DNA of 64,000 bases from Fratercula arctica (Eukaryota; Chordata; Aves; Charadriiformes; Alcidae): assembly GCA_947846985.1 (NCBI GenBank), contig CANTUZ010000003.1, positions 58,042,096-58,106,095 of the forward strand, written 5' to 3'. Made by a program: the position numbers and the translations under genes. Below are positions 36,641 through 48,938 of this stretch, one piece after another. How positions within the stretch are numbered: position 1 is the first letter of the stretch; every line of letters begins with the position of its first letter. The notes below the pieces were generated by a model, which was given only the letters and a program-made list of their open reading frames with translations, made no database searches and had not been told where the DNA came from.

Positions 36641-39600
36641 TGTAACAGGCTTGCGTACATCTCTCTGCTTTTTCATACTACAGAGCAGTCATTTTCCAAA
36701 TACTCCCTACATTCAAGTTCTAATTTTGCCCGTTTCAAAACCATATTGCTAGCCTCTCCTACCAAAGCTGCTTTGCAAGAGATCAGATGCATCTCTCCTT
36801 GAACTCTGGCCCCATGGACTTTTTTTTTTTTTTTTTTAGGACTTGCAGATTTTAGACATCACGTTTTAAATCTATATCTTCCCACCTGCGCATTTCTTTT
36901 TACTGGAGTTGGACTTCTTAGCCTTCATGTTTTACATAATACCTTATCAATATGCTTATTGTAACTTCTAAATCCGCTGAATGAGTTTCTAACAATCTGC
37001 AGAAATCCTTTCTTTGAAGCTTTCAGTACAAGATGTTAACATAATTTTCTGCCTTAGTTCCTGGTTGATCTTTTTTTTTTTTTAATCATGTGCCTCTGTT
37101 AATCTAGGGATTAGTATTGGTTTCCTATAAATTAAACAGTTTAGATGAGGGTAGTTGTTTTGGCTAAAAGTATGTAAATGTGCAGCTTTAGCATTGTTAT
37201 TGAATGATTCTTACACACAAAATTTTACTATTTTTATACAAGTTAATCATTATTAAGAAGATTACTATTTAATATAAATGGTTTTTTTTCCCAAGTTTTC
37301 AGGAGTTCATCAAGAATATACTTTTACCCGTTAGCAAAAAAATGTAAATCTAAATAACTGTAATCAAGTCTAGACTTGACCTACCTCATTATTTACTATA
37401 TGTCAGAGATATTGACTTCTATAATTGTTTTGGGGTAATTTACAGGATCCATCACCTTCTGTAATCTATAGCTTGGTTTATTATTGTGTGTGTCGTGGTT
37501 TATACTGTGCATGGCTTGCTTAATTGTTCATATGTATTATGAATCACTTAGTAGCTGAGCAAATATTTTTATCTTTGTGTTTATTTTTTTCTGCATAAAT
37601 TGGATTTAAACAGCTCTTTCCAGTGCTGCTAATTTATATGTCTGTTTAAATCAACTTTGCTTCATAACAGTCCTCTTAATAAATTAGAGTTCTTTAGTGT
37701 AGCAGTAATCTAGGTCAGTAATCTGCTTTTAAAAAGTGTACTAATTTGAGGCAAAATCATTGAAGCAGACTGTCATATAGAGGGGTCAGCACTTTATATT
37801 GGCTTTTTGACTTCTGCATGGAAAATTGAAAAGGCAGCTCTGGTCAAAATGTGATTCTGTTGGCAAAAGTAATGTATTTTGTTCCTCAGAAATATCTCAC
37901 TCTCATTCTGTTCTCCTCTAACAGGTAAACTTTTAATTTTAATGGGTTGTTCTGCTATTGCGATCTCCTGTTATGATCTAAGTAAGGTAGAGTTTTTTGG
38001 CAAGCCTGGGCAGAAGAGACTTTGGGACACTGTGCAGGTCTTTGCAAAGGGTGGGATCTTGAACTAGGAGATGTGAACCGTAAATCTCAATAGGAAAAGG
38101 AGCTGGAATTTCTTTGGTAGCTTTAATGGTGAAGGAATCCCAGTTAATGTGTGTGTCACTTCAGCATAATTGATTTTACACATTTACTGAATTATCATTA
38201 GTTCACCTCAGTTGATGAGTGAGGGTGGGAGAGGAGGCTTTCATTGTCCCGTTGCTGTTGTTGGATGCATAGCACACTAACTAGTGCCATTTTGAGTACT
38301 TGGCAGTCATTGTTTCAGCTCTAAGTCCTTGTTCTGTACCCACCACTGGGTTACTGAGCATCTGCATATTTAAAATCTTGCTGGTAGAAATAAAAACAAG
38401 AGCCTCTTGGCTTGCAGCCTTGCATTTTGAATTTCTGCAGTTTATAGGCCTGTCTTTGTATTCCATGCAGGAATATTAAAACCAACAGTTGCTTTAGTGA
38501 GATTGTTGCTGTGTGTTTATCCTCAATGTTTATGAAGCTCTTAACAGAAAGGTTCTCTCAAAGACACCTTCTGTTAGATGTCAGCTGAATGGTCCGACTG
38601 TCTCTCAGCAAAGAAGGAAGGAAAACACGGTTTTTACTTACTGGGCTACTTGAAATAAGAGGGATGTATTCTGTCTTCCTACTTCCTCAAATACATCATT
38701 TGCATTTTGATATTTCTGTATCTGTAGCTGAACTTCATGAACTTTCAGCAATTTAAAAAATGTGAATAGCACTTTTCTGTTAAATAAGGAATGACAATAG
38801 CACTATTCTTTCCAGAGCAGCATATGACCATGGTATTATGCTAGCCTGCTTGCTCAAAGATGTAAACGATTACACACACTGGCAAACACACACACCTGAA
38901 AACAAACACAGACCCAAGACATTGAAATATACCAAAAGTAACTGCAGGGTATGCTTTGAAAGTTTTTATCTAATTTTTAGTTTGAGTTCTGTTGCAATCA
39001 ATGTTTGCCATAACCTGACTTCAGAATCTCCAGATTTTGGGAAATGAGCTGCATTTTTAAAAAATATATTTCATGCCTCCTGAGGCAAAAGATTCACTTT
39101 TTAGAAGGTACATATTAGACATTCCATGTACTAAAATTTGGTGAGCCCATGACTGAAATAATACGATAGGATTTCTCAGATAGATAAAGCCATCAAGTTA
39201 GCTTTCTTTTTCTGGTTTCAGAGTCATACAAATACCATTCTGAGGTTTAATTAATACTCAGACTCTGTCTAGTGCAAATCCCTTCCAACTATGTGAAATC
39301 TTTATTATAACATTCTTTTAAAGGAAATATTTAATAGGAAAAGTAAAAGATTCAGATAAGCTGAAGTCTCGTATTCAAAAATTTTGACTGAAGTCCAGAT
39401 AGACTAGATGGACTGCATTTGCTTCATCTTTTTTCAGTTCATCAAAGGCAGATATTGAGTAAAACTTTGTAGTTTGTTTTTATTTACTTTCTATTTCTTC
39501 AATTCTTTCTTTCAAAAGGCATTCTAAAGCCTTTTTGTGGTACTTAAGGCAAATTCAGAGTTCTATATTTGTTGGAATTATTTTCACAAATGCAATTATT

Positions 39601-40073
39601 TGCTGCTTGCTAGTCACATGGTAACATAGAACTAATTTCACAGTCTTACTAAAAAATCTTCCGACTTAATTTCCACTTTAATATGGTGCTTTTTTCATCC
39701 CCACGGTGAAGCATGGCATGCTGTCTGGGTTTCTTTCACATAAGATGTGGCCATTTACATTTCTCTTCACTCAGTCTTGTTACCCTTTTCTCCATGCCTC
39801 AGTTTTTCGTCATCTGTTGTTTCTTGGAAACAGATGCAAAACATCTGTGTGGATGCTCACCTTACACTGTCTTTGATTTCTATATGGCCTGAATGCACAT
39901 TTCTTTTCCTGTTTGGGTGTGTTTTTCTCCTGATTAAAAGGGAGTGACAAAATTGTACTTCTTGTTCCAATTTCCTAATTCAAATGTTTATTTGAGCGGT
40001 TCTCTTTTTAAGCAAACAATTCTTGATTTCCAGGATCTAAATGTCTTATATCAGTATGTCTTCCCTCACCATT
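36641..40073. other. Intronic stretch without a recognised element
   Basis: AT-rich unique-looking sequence with T18 at 36820-36837 and T13 at about 37071-37083. A short CA-rich stretch lies at about 38871-38915. Open frames stay under about 70 codons. Nothing else seen. Confidence 0.6.
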
Positions 40074-40537
40074 TCACAGAATCACACAGAATGGTTTGGG
40101 TTGGAAGGGACCTTAAAGGTCATCTAGTTCCAACCCCCCTGCCATGGGCAGGGACACCTCCCACTAGACCAGGCTGCTCAAAGCCCCATCCAGCCTGGCC
40201 TTGAACACTTCCAGGGATGGGGCATTGACAGCTTTCCTGGGCAAGCTGTTCCAGTGTCTCACCACCCTCACAGTAAAGAATTTCTTCCTGATATCCAATC
40301 TAAATCTACTCTCTTTCAATTTGAGGCCGTTACCCCGTGTCCTATTATTACACTCCCTGATAGAGTCCCTCCCCATCTTTCCTGTAGGTCCCCTTCAGGT
40401 ACTGAAAGGCTGCTGTAAGGTCTCCTCAGAGCCTTCTCTTCTCCAGGCTGAACAACCCAAACTCTCTCAGCCTGTCTTCATAGCATAGGTGCTCCAGCCC
40501 TCTCATCATTTCTGTTGACCTTCTGTTCAGTCCCGGT
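40074..40537 (-). repeat. CR1 LINE fragment, reverse orientation
   Basis: A 0.46-kb reverse-oriented CR1. On the + strand it starts TCACAGAATCACACAGAATG, then GGTTTGGGTTGGAAGGGACC, then CATCTAGTTCCAACCCCCCT. It ends with CTTCTCTTCTCCAGGCTGAA, CAACCCAAACTCTCTCAGCC and CCTCTCATCATTTCTGTTGA. Read on the minus strand, it retains coding remnants of the CR1 ORF2 C-terminus such as [20 protein letters not shown] and VRVVRHWNSLPRKAV. The 5' part is absent. It is moderately diverged and younger-looking than the copies at 18.6 and 28.7 kb. Confidence 0.94.
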
Positions 40538-43500
40538 AACTTTTTTGAGGTGTTTATTTGTATAGTTAATTTGGACACTTGTTTCTCTCGTGCCCCCACC
40601 CCCAACCAGATAATTGTGCTTTTTGACTTAAGAATTGACAAAGCTTCCTTCAGATCCAGGTTCTTCTGTTCTCCAGTTCTACTTTCTTTGTCCTTCTGAG
40701 TGGGGCAGGGAAATACCCAATTACTGACTGGTTTATACTTTTATCTAACTTCAGTGTTTAAAAAGCTGATTCACTTTAATATCAGTTTATTTTCTATGGC
40801 CTGTTCCTCTGAGAAGTCCTTTCTACTATCCAAAACCAGATTTTCATTAACATTACTTCCTTCTTAGAGCAGTGCTTTTTAACTGAAGGAGTCTTTGTCT
40901 ATCAGGAATGCTACTGTTGGTTTTTTTGGTCTATTTGTGAAGGTAGTCTTTCCAAGGTGATGAAATTTTTCTTTCATTAACCTCTATTAATCTCCCAGCC
41001 CAATTATTGCAAACCCTTGGTAGTACTGTAAATATAACCTTTTTGAACTATCATTTACCTAAATGACTCTGACCAAAGCTAATTCTGCTTTATCCAAGGA
41101 ATCCGTATTTCTAATTGGTAAGACATTACAAATGCAATTCAGTATCTAACTGGCTTTACTTTTGTTTTACTTTCCTGAATACCATCTACCTTTCAGCTTT
41201 GACGTGAATATTCCAGTATCTTTTTCTCTAGTCTCTTTAACGTGATGAATTTCATGTCCAGAAACAGTATTTCTATTTTTTCACATTATGTCTTCCAGGC
41301 TTCATATATTCAAGTGCAAAAGTCTGCTGGTGCTCTCTTACCTCTCCTGAAAGAGACATTTCAGGTTCACTTGTTTGATGAACTACTGCAGTGACTACAG
41401 CTCCCATCCATATCGCGCTCTCTTCTCTGCTGTCCTTGTAGCTGGAGAATTCTTTAATCATCTGCTGTGTCTGTGTATCCCCAGCTTCGCTTGGGTGTGG
41501 AAACCGAAACTCTGCTATGACTTTCTTGGAGTTCAAGGATCCAAAATCTTAGGGTACTGACTTCATGCAAAAATAGCTTTAAGTTTAAGCGTGTACACAC
41601 AGGAAGTTTCCATATTTCCTTCTTAATGCTTCTCTTAGACATTTTTGCTTTGGTCTGCAGAATTACATGTAAATTGGCCTAAAGTGGATTGGGTGATTTA
41701 CCTATAGGGTACAAAGCGGCTTCAACTTGCTTAAAATCCTGCCTTTAATTAAGATGATGCAACTCTTGAGTGTGGATGAGACCTGATTAAAATCCAAAGT
41801 GCAGTTGACAGTGTCTTTCCGTTCTGCTTTGTTAGACCAAGCAAAAAAATGAGTGCCAGAATTGTTACTGAAGTTGAAATAATGCTAGTCAGAGTGTTAC
41901 CTGTATCCCATATAAAAGTCATAATCTGAATATATGCGGGGTTTATGAAGCATATTTTTAGGCACTTTATCAACAAGATGGCACTTGCTGGTCATTTTCA
42001 TTGTGTTGACCTAATTTACTCAATATCATGTCACTTAACAAAACAGTAGTGGTGGACTGCAGGTAGTTGCCAGGGATACTTAAAAGAAAAAAAAGAATCT
42101 TGATAAGAAAAGATTGTCTGTCTCTTGAATGTTTGCATTTCTTCAGGGCTCTTACTTTCATTGTTTTAAAGCTCGAGGCCATACAAGGACATATATTTTT
42201 GTATGGTATTCATCATTCATTGCAGTGTCGGGTTTTGGGTCTTTTTTTTTTTCCCCATTTCAGACTTTGCCATTGATTGCACAGTCCCAGAGCGTGCTGC
42301 AGGGCAGAGGGGGAAATGTACTTTTCTGTCGCTCAGAATTTGCTTTTGTTAGAGAAAGCAGCAGTGCTGAAAGGAACAAAAATGAAGCATTCAGTGCTGC
42401 ATTGAAAATGCCTTCACCCAAAAAAATGATTCTTCTCTCTTTATTGTAGGTTTATAACACTGGGATATAGTTCTTTCCTGCCAGATTGAGATCATTAAAA
42501 CCGCTGAGCTACAACATCCTCCTGTATAAAGAGCCCCTCAGGTGTAGTCGTCTCTGTAGTTGTTTCTCTGTTGAGCAGGGAAATGGTCCCCTGGCTGGAG
42601 TCCGCACTGTTGGAGCACTGAAGTATTTGTCAAGTGCTGAGGTAGGCTTGTTGCCTAACTAAGAAGAAAAAAAATGTAACACACATTTTTTATTTATGCG
42701 AATTGGTTAGCAGGATGCTTCCCTGGACTGCTGTGTTGTTGCTGTCTTCTGAAAGATTCGTTTCACCAAAAACACAAGGTGAACACTGTTGTCACAGCTG
42801 CTATCCATGTCTCATGGCTGATGTGCAAGGGGGGTGGCAGGGCAATGTTTGGGACTCTTGAACACTGGTGATGGGGATTGATTGGTTCACAGGAAAGGGC
42901 TGTGACGTAAGGAAAGCTGTTATCCGACAGTTAGTTTTGGGGGAAGGCATCCTGGTGCTTCCCAGCTCAGATGGTCAGTGAGCTTCACCACTTACTCCAT
43001 TTGCAGTCCCCCTCCAGTGCTGCCGTGTTAATCCTTTTCCAATTCAGAGATGTTTGAGGCATCTTAAAGATGACACTGAGGATTCAACTTTCAGATTAGG
43101 ATCATGGGATTCATTCTGTATTTGCTGGAGTTGATTTAATCAACTCATGCAGGCACTGGGAACAAATACAGATTTGTCTAGTTTCTTAAGTAAAGAATTC
43201 TGATAGTAAATGCCAGAGAGACAAAGATGTGCTTTTCTTGCAAATGGAAGGTGCAAAATGCCTGATGTCTGTATTCAAGATTTAGAGAAAGCAAGCAAAA
43301 ACATCGTCAAGCAAAAAGGAAGCTTGGCAATGTAAGGAAGTTTTTACCCGTGGAATCATAGGGTCATTTTATAACTTAGGCCTAAAAATCGTCTAGTTGT
43401 TGAAGTATTAGTGATAATGATGTACTGTAATATGAAGAATATCTATCAATTCCAACAATTTATCTGTTATTCTGTCCCAAGAAGATTTTGGTTCTACTAA

Positions 43501-45360
43501 GTAAACTCATCTTGCAGCAAATAATTTTGCTTGACACAGGAGAAAATTGCAGAGCAAACGTTTTATATTAAGTAGCAACAACTCCCATATAACACCAACA
43601 TTTTTCATTATCTAGGAATGAAATTCCTAGATTCATTATCTAGGAATAAGAAGACTGCTATATAACAAAATCAAGAACAAAAGAAAGTAAGGAGCAAATG
43701 AAGCTTCCCTTGTTGTTATGATGGTAATGGTAGAATTTGCTTTGTAAATGTGGTTCACATCTCTGCAGATGACCCAACCTATCTTAAATAATTATGTTTT
43801 GAATAGGCTGAGTGGAATTGGGGTTTCTATTTGAAAAACTTTTGTCTTAAAATTCTGTGGAGTTCAAGAGTAAAATGTTCAAAGGACTAGGTATTTTTAA
43901 GTGCATTGGATTCTTTCCTTAATCGATTATCTTGATTATAATGTGCAGCAAGTATTGCTTAATAATGCCTATTCATGTTATCTATAAATGCCTATTGCTC
44001 TCCTTTAAAGTTTGTCATTAGGTTATTTGCTTTTTTTGCAGGTTCAGTGTTTATGTAGAATACTCTAGGGGTTATAGATGTAAATTATAATGTAATTTAC
44101 TTGTTACATTGTCAGCCTGGAGTCAGTCCTGTGGTGTGCCTCACTTTAAATGGAAGTGCCTGATTTTCCCTAAAAATATTTCAGTGTTTGTTGTAGCTGT
44201 GTTTATGATGTAACTGAAGATGATTTCAGATATTTGAAAGCTGGCGATCAACTATTTATTAACAAGCTAAAATAAGAGACAGATAAATCTAAACAATGAA
44301 AACCAACAATTTTAAAACCAACCAAAACAATCATTTCACTTTTCTTGCTCTAGCAGATTATCTGCTCTTCATTTTTTCCTGGGGAGGGCGTCAGTCTGGT
44401 CTGTTTCCTCGTTCCCTGGAACATTTGTGTCAGCAGAAGGCAGGGGTGGAAATGACTGGGCTGGCTCAGGGGAAGAGGAGCTTCAGTTGACACTGTCAAC
44501 AAAAAGTTACTTGCTCTCAGCTTGTTGGTGGAGGAAACTGCTTTGGTCTGTACAGATTACTGTCACACTTCACGCTGGCAAATAGTTAATACCTGATTGC
44601 TTCATGGCTCAGATGCTGTAATTCAGAAAGTCTAGGGGTTGTTTTAAATGAAGATACTTTTTTGGAACGTGCATGTTTCTCAATATCATTCACTTTACGG
44701 AAAAAAAAAGGAAAATTCAGGTATCTCAAGAAACGGTTTTTCCCTGGAACTTTGAAGTAATTTCCTCAGAGTTACTGCCTAAAAATTTGACAGGCATGCA
44801 CTGACTGTATTTGGCGAGAAACTATTGCTAACGTATGTGTCAATATCAGGTTCATATTAAATGCTTTTGAAAACCAGTTAAGTACTTCTCTAAACCTGAA
44901 TGGTATCATTTTATAAAACAAGATTTAAATTTATAGAGGACAAACACCTGGTCTCTTTAGGAGAGGCTGAAACACCTCTGGTTCCCTATATTTTCTTAAT
45001 CTTTTGTAACCGCAGTATTTTTTTAATGAGACAACTAATGGTCAGTATAGTAACATATGTCGTTTCTATTTTCAGTCCTCGTCTTTTTTTTTTTTCCTGT
45101 TGTTTTGTGTAAGCCAAGCTGTGTATCCTGTTAGTAATTATTTGTATTTCAGTATTGCTTAGAGATTCCAGCTGATTTGCTTGCTGCTTAGACAGTGTTT
45201 TTGTACAGTAGAGTCCAAGACCATTGTCAGTGTTCATTGGCAGCAAAAAAGCCTAATAAAAATAAATAACCGGGGGCGATTTTTATAGTCACACAGAGTT
45301 TGGCGCATAATTGTTCTGTCTTGCTTGTGTCCTGGATAGGCATACGCTCCAAAAAAGCAG
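40538..45360. other. Intronic stretch with a small hairpin duplication
   Basis: AT-rich sequence. A 15-base direct repeat with an internal hairpin lies at 43605-43647. A weak stretch at about 43350-43400, GGAATCATAGGGTCATTTTA, vaguely resembles a reverse CR1 tail but is too short to call. T12 at about 45085-45096. No gene recognised. Confidence 0.55.
43605..43647 (+). repeat. Direct repeat with internal inverted repeat
   Basis: TCATTATCTAGGAAT occurs at 43605-43619 and again at 43633-43647. Between them ATTCCTAG (43623-43630) is the reverse complement of CTAGGAAT (43612-43619), giving a perfect 8-base stem with a 3-base loop. This looks like a templated insertion formed during replication or repair. 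Confidence 0.85.
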
Positions 45361-45364
45361 AGGG

Positions 45365-45475
45365 ATAATAGAGAGGTGAATTGCCTTTGCTCAAGGTCAC
45401 ACAACAGATTCCTGGCTAATCTAGGAAGAGAACTTTACTGATTCCTCATCCCCTGTCCTATCCACTGAACTGTTT
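45365..45475 (+). repeat. MIR / CORE-SINE-like ancient fragment
   Basis: The segment contains GAGGTGAATTGCCTTTGCTC, then AAGGTCACACAACAGATTCC. Next comes a decayed GGAAGAGAACTTTACTGATT, then CCTCATCCCCTGTCCTATCC and ACTGAACTG. The order follows the conserved amniote module GAGGTTAAGTGACTTGCCC, AAGGTCACACAGC, an AACCCAGG-like segment, and the final CTAACCACT. The match is clear in the AAGGTCACACA core and plausible elsewhere. It could instead be the tail of a related LINE using the same module. Orientation is the same as the host gene. Confidence 0.62.
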
Positions 45476-48400
45476 CTGACCTCTGTTGTAATGGGCTTCT
45501 TTCAGGTTAATGCATCCCCTTTTTGAGAGCAAATACAATGTTATTTCATCAACGAAAAATGGGGTCTAAAGCACATGTTCCCTGTCCTTCAAGAGAGACA
45601 AAAGAAGCGAAGATGGATATTGTATTTAGCAACAGTTGGAGGACACAGTATTGTTTGTGTAATACTCTTAGGTCTCTAGAGATTCTTTCCTAAGTGTAGA
45701 AAAGCTGAGGAAGTGGAGGCATTGGCATGGTGTCGAAGCAGCTGCAGAGGGCTGGCTAAGCTACAAGCATCTGAGTGCAGAGCAGGTCAAAAAATAAGTG
45801 ATGTTGCTTTGTTGTTTTGAACGAATATGTAGTTTTAGCTAATTTTAGCATGAGTAGTATAATGTCATATTCAAAATAGAGATGATTGCAATGTAGGATT
45901 GCAATGTAGCACACTAACAACTGGGGGTTTTAAGCCATATATTTTCAAAATATTTTCAATACTTTTTTTTGTAATCTTTCTTGTACCAATTAGACTGTAA
46001 CAGGCCACCTCTGACTGGTAATGCTGCCAGGCCCTTTCTTTGTACTTCACTTACACTTCTTGATTTCTTTAGTGTGGGTATTTATTTTTTTTTTTTTTTT
46101 TTACTTTAGTTGTTAGTGAAGTAGAAATAATCCTTCAATTATGAATCTTTAAATTGTGTTTATAGATTTAAGGTTTAATTCAGCTCTTCAGTACCCTATG
46201 AGAAGCATCTTGAGAGGTTTTTGCCAAGAGCAGTGTGCCAGCTTTTCAAGGATAACAGTAAGGAAAAACAAAGGAAAGAACTTAAGTCCTTTGCTTTGAA
46301 CATTGAGTAGTCAGTGAAGAAACAGTAAAAATAAAATAAAATAATAAAGTATTTGCTGCTGTTCAACTTCCCTTCTTAAAACCATCAACAATTTTTCTGA
46401 GTCTTCTATTTTAAAATTGTTTTATTTATTGCTCTGTTGTAGTTTTTAATGTAGCTGTCATTAACATGCTTTTCTGTGACTATTATTCTTTATGCAATGA
46501 TGCTCTTGACTGTGACAATGGGGACTGGGCTTCAAGGAAACTCCTGCTCAGAAGCTAACAGTAAGAACACAGATCATTCAGTTTATAGACCTCAATTGTA
46601 TAAGGTGATCTCTCTTATTTATCTTAATATCTAGTTGGATATTACAAGGTTTGGAACACCAAATTGTGGACTCATTCCTATGGGTGTGTTAATTATTTTT
46701 GTCATATGTATGTATGTTTCCAGAAAAGGGAGAGAAGGGGTTAACTGAGGATGAATTAATAAAGCTCTCTCAAAGATTAGATTTATGTTTGCACTGAAGT
46801 CCCATTACAGTCAGTGCTAATCATGTTCCTAAATGCTGGGGTTTTTTTCTGGGACCTTATCCTAATGTAGGATAGGCTTGCAGAACAAGCATTTACACTT
46901 TTTTTAGGTTATGGATCAAAATGCAGCTTAGGATGCTCTGAATAATTATCCCTGCTGATGAGAAACAGCAGAGTGTGTTCACCTTCAAAGAGGGATATTT
47001 GTGCTGTCCTGAGCGTGTTCACGGTGAGTCGATCTTACCCTCTGCACGGTGCATGAGCCCAAAACACAAGCCTGGAACTCGTGGTTGGCAGATGTGGGCT
47101 ATTCCATTTTAATGGCTACTTGCTCTTCTAACAGACTGAAAAACTGCAGAGAGCTCATACCTTTGTATTTCTCAGAGTCTATGAGGAGTTGGACACCAGT
47201 TACGGGGCTCATATGCATTCATGGCTATGAGTTTTAATTCAAAGGTAGTTCCATTAAAGAACTTTTTGGGGGATGGATGCAGTTATACTAACAACCTGGC
47301 ATTTGCCATGCTGCTTTCTATTTTGAGGTTTGTAGCTTTTATGAATAGAAAAACTGTACTCTCTACTCTTGTGTATTTCCTTCTATTCCCCTCCAGCCCC
47401 AGTATTTTCTGCGTGTTTTCAACAAGCAAATAGGTGGTTAGTATGTATTTGGGACACAGAGGATATTAATGTTGTTTTGCAATCCACGGCAAAATGCAAT
47501 GTTTAGAATTTTAATTAACATACATTTGAAATGTGAATTTCTCTGTAGATTACAGAGTGTGGGTTAGGATCAGTTTTGTTATTTATAAACTGTGTAATCC
47601 TCAGTCCTTTTTCCATCCTTTCAGCAAAATCTTATTAGAATCTTCTGTCTGCTAGTAAGAAGCTTTGACTTTATGGACAGAATGGAAATGTATCTGACAA
47701 AGTATCAAATATGAGAAAAGAATGTAAGTGGTCCAGTAGTGAGAATAATTTGGTTTATTACTTTAAGAAGGGCTTTAAAAAATAAACAAGCATGAGTTGA
47801 GTACTCAGTTAATCAAGAAGTTCAGTAGCCTGGCAATGCTTCTGGAGTCCAATTTGTGAACTTACAGTGATATGATGAATTATTTGGAGTGTTCTTCATA
47901 CCAGTGAACCTTTGAGGGCTGGGTTATCTTCAGGCTAATGAAACACTAGGTAATATGTTATTGTTTAATGGATGTGAAAAATGAAGTTTTGTTTTGGAGC
48001 GTAAGAGGGCAAAATAATTGCTCTTAGAGGAATAAGTGCACATAAAGTTATTTAAGCTTGTAATGTGAAGTTCAATGGACTTGAAATTAGATTTACAGCT
48101 GTATTTTGATTTAAGATTGCTTACATGACTGTATTCTTCTTTGCCTTTTTTTTTTTCTTCAGACAAAGCGGAGTATCGGAAAAAAGAATTCTATACTTCA
48201 ATTGTAAAGCAGAGTAGTTTCTTATGCTTTGAGAGGAAAAGGATACTTCCATACTTGGGAAGAAGCAGAATCTTGTACTCCTGGTCTGTCATATTATTTT
48301 TAAATAGAAAATACTTATTCTGCTGCAGTGTTGCATGTGTCTTTCATACACTTGCTTTATCAGTTATTCACTGTGAGCACTAGTTTAATGTTTATAACTC

Positions 48401-48650
48401 GGAGCAAGATGCACCAAGGTCTCTCCTTTCTGAACACATGTAGACAGAAAATGCTATAAATCCCCATTACATTGCACCTTCACGTAGGAAAGCTATTGAA
48501 AAATGAAGGAAGTACCTGACATCTGAACTTTGTTGTCATGTTTGTAAGGGCACAGAAAGAAAGGAGAAGGAACACGTTGGGTATTTATCCTTTCATTTAG
48601 TTCGACTATTTGAAGTAACATAACCAGCATACTTCTTAGTTACATGTAGC
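45476..48650. other. Intronic stretch without a recognised element
   Basis: AT-rich sequence with T18 at 46085-46102, an AAAAT-type simple repeat at about 46328-46348, and a 12-base tandem duplication at 45885-45909. A strong-looking but apparently unused splice acceptor ends at 48162. No gene recognised. Confidence 0.55.
45885..45909 (+). repeat. 12-13-bp tandem micro-duplication
   Basis: ATTGCAATGTAG occurs at 45885-45896 and again at 45898-45909, separated by a single G. The copies are identical, so the duplication is relatively recent. Confidence 0.8.
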
Positions 48651-48938
48651 TCATCTCTTTGAATGTCGTATGTTCTGCAAACCCAAAAGGCAAGATGTTG
48701 TATGGAGAATGGACTTAATTGGAGGACAGTCTAGAAGAAAAGAATAAAGGCTGCAGAAAATTACAGAATTCTGGATCTCCCTCACGATTAGGGTCTGTTC
48801 CTGTTGCCGTGTGCGAAGCTGCTGATTAATCCAGGCTAGCAGCTTCTCTTCAAGTTCAGTTGCCAAAATCCTCAGATACTTGGGACACTGGTGGGATGTT
48901 GTAAAGGGCCGCAGCTCCCCTCTGGCACTGTAGCACAA
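48651..48938 (-). pseudogene. Possible pogo/CENP-B-type DNA-binding domain fossil (tentative)
   Basis: An open frame of 95 codons on the minus strand contains ELEEKLLAWINQQLRTRQQE at about residues 28-47, followed by a TLIVREIQ segment. Pogo/Tigger-type transposases and CENP-B relatives have a second helix-turn-helix with an 'LE..L..W[IV]...R......I' pattern, and this reading fits loosely. Its arginine is one position off and the glycine is missing. The sequence upstream on the same strand (to about 49085) is GC-richer than its surroundings and has an overlapping open frame in another phase. No catalytic DDE region is visible. It may equally be chance. Confidence 0.25.

Noticed and set aside
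43350..43400. Possible reverse CR1 tail (GGAATCATAGGGTCATTTTA)
   Set aside because: The match is short, interrupted and lacks the GGGACCTT block expected next.
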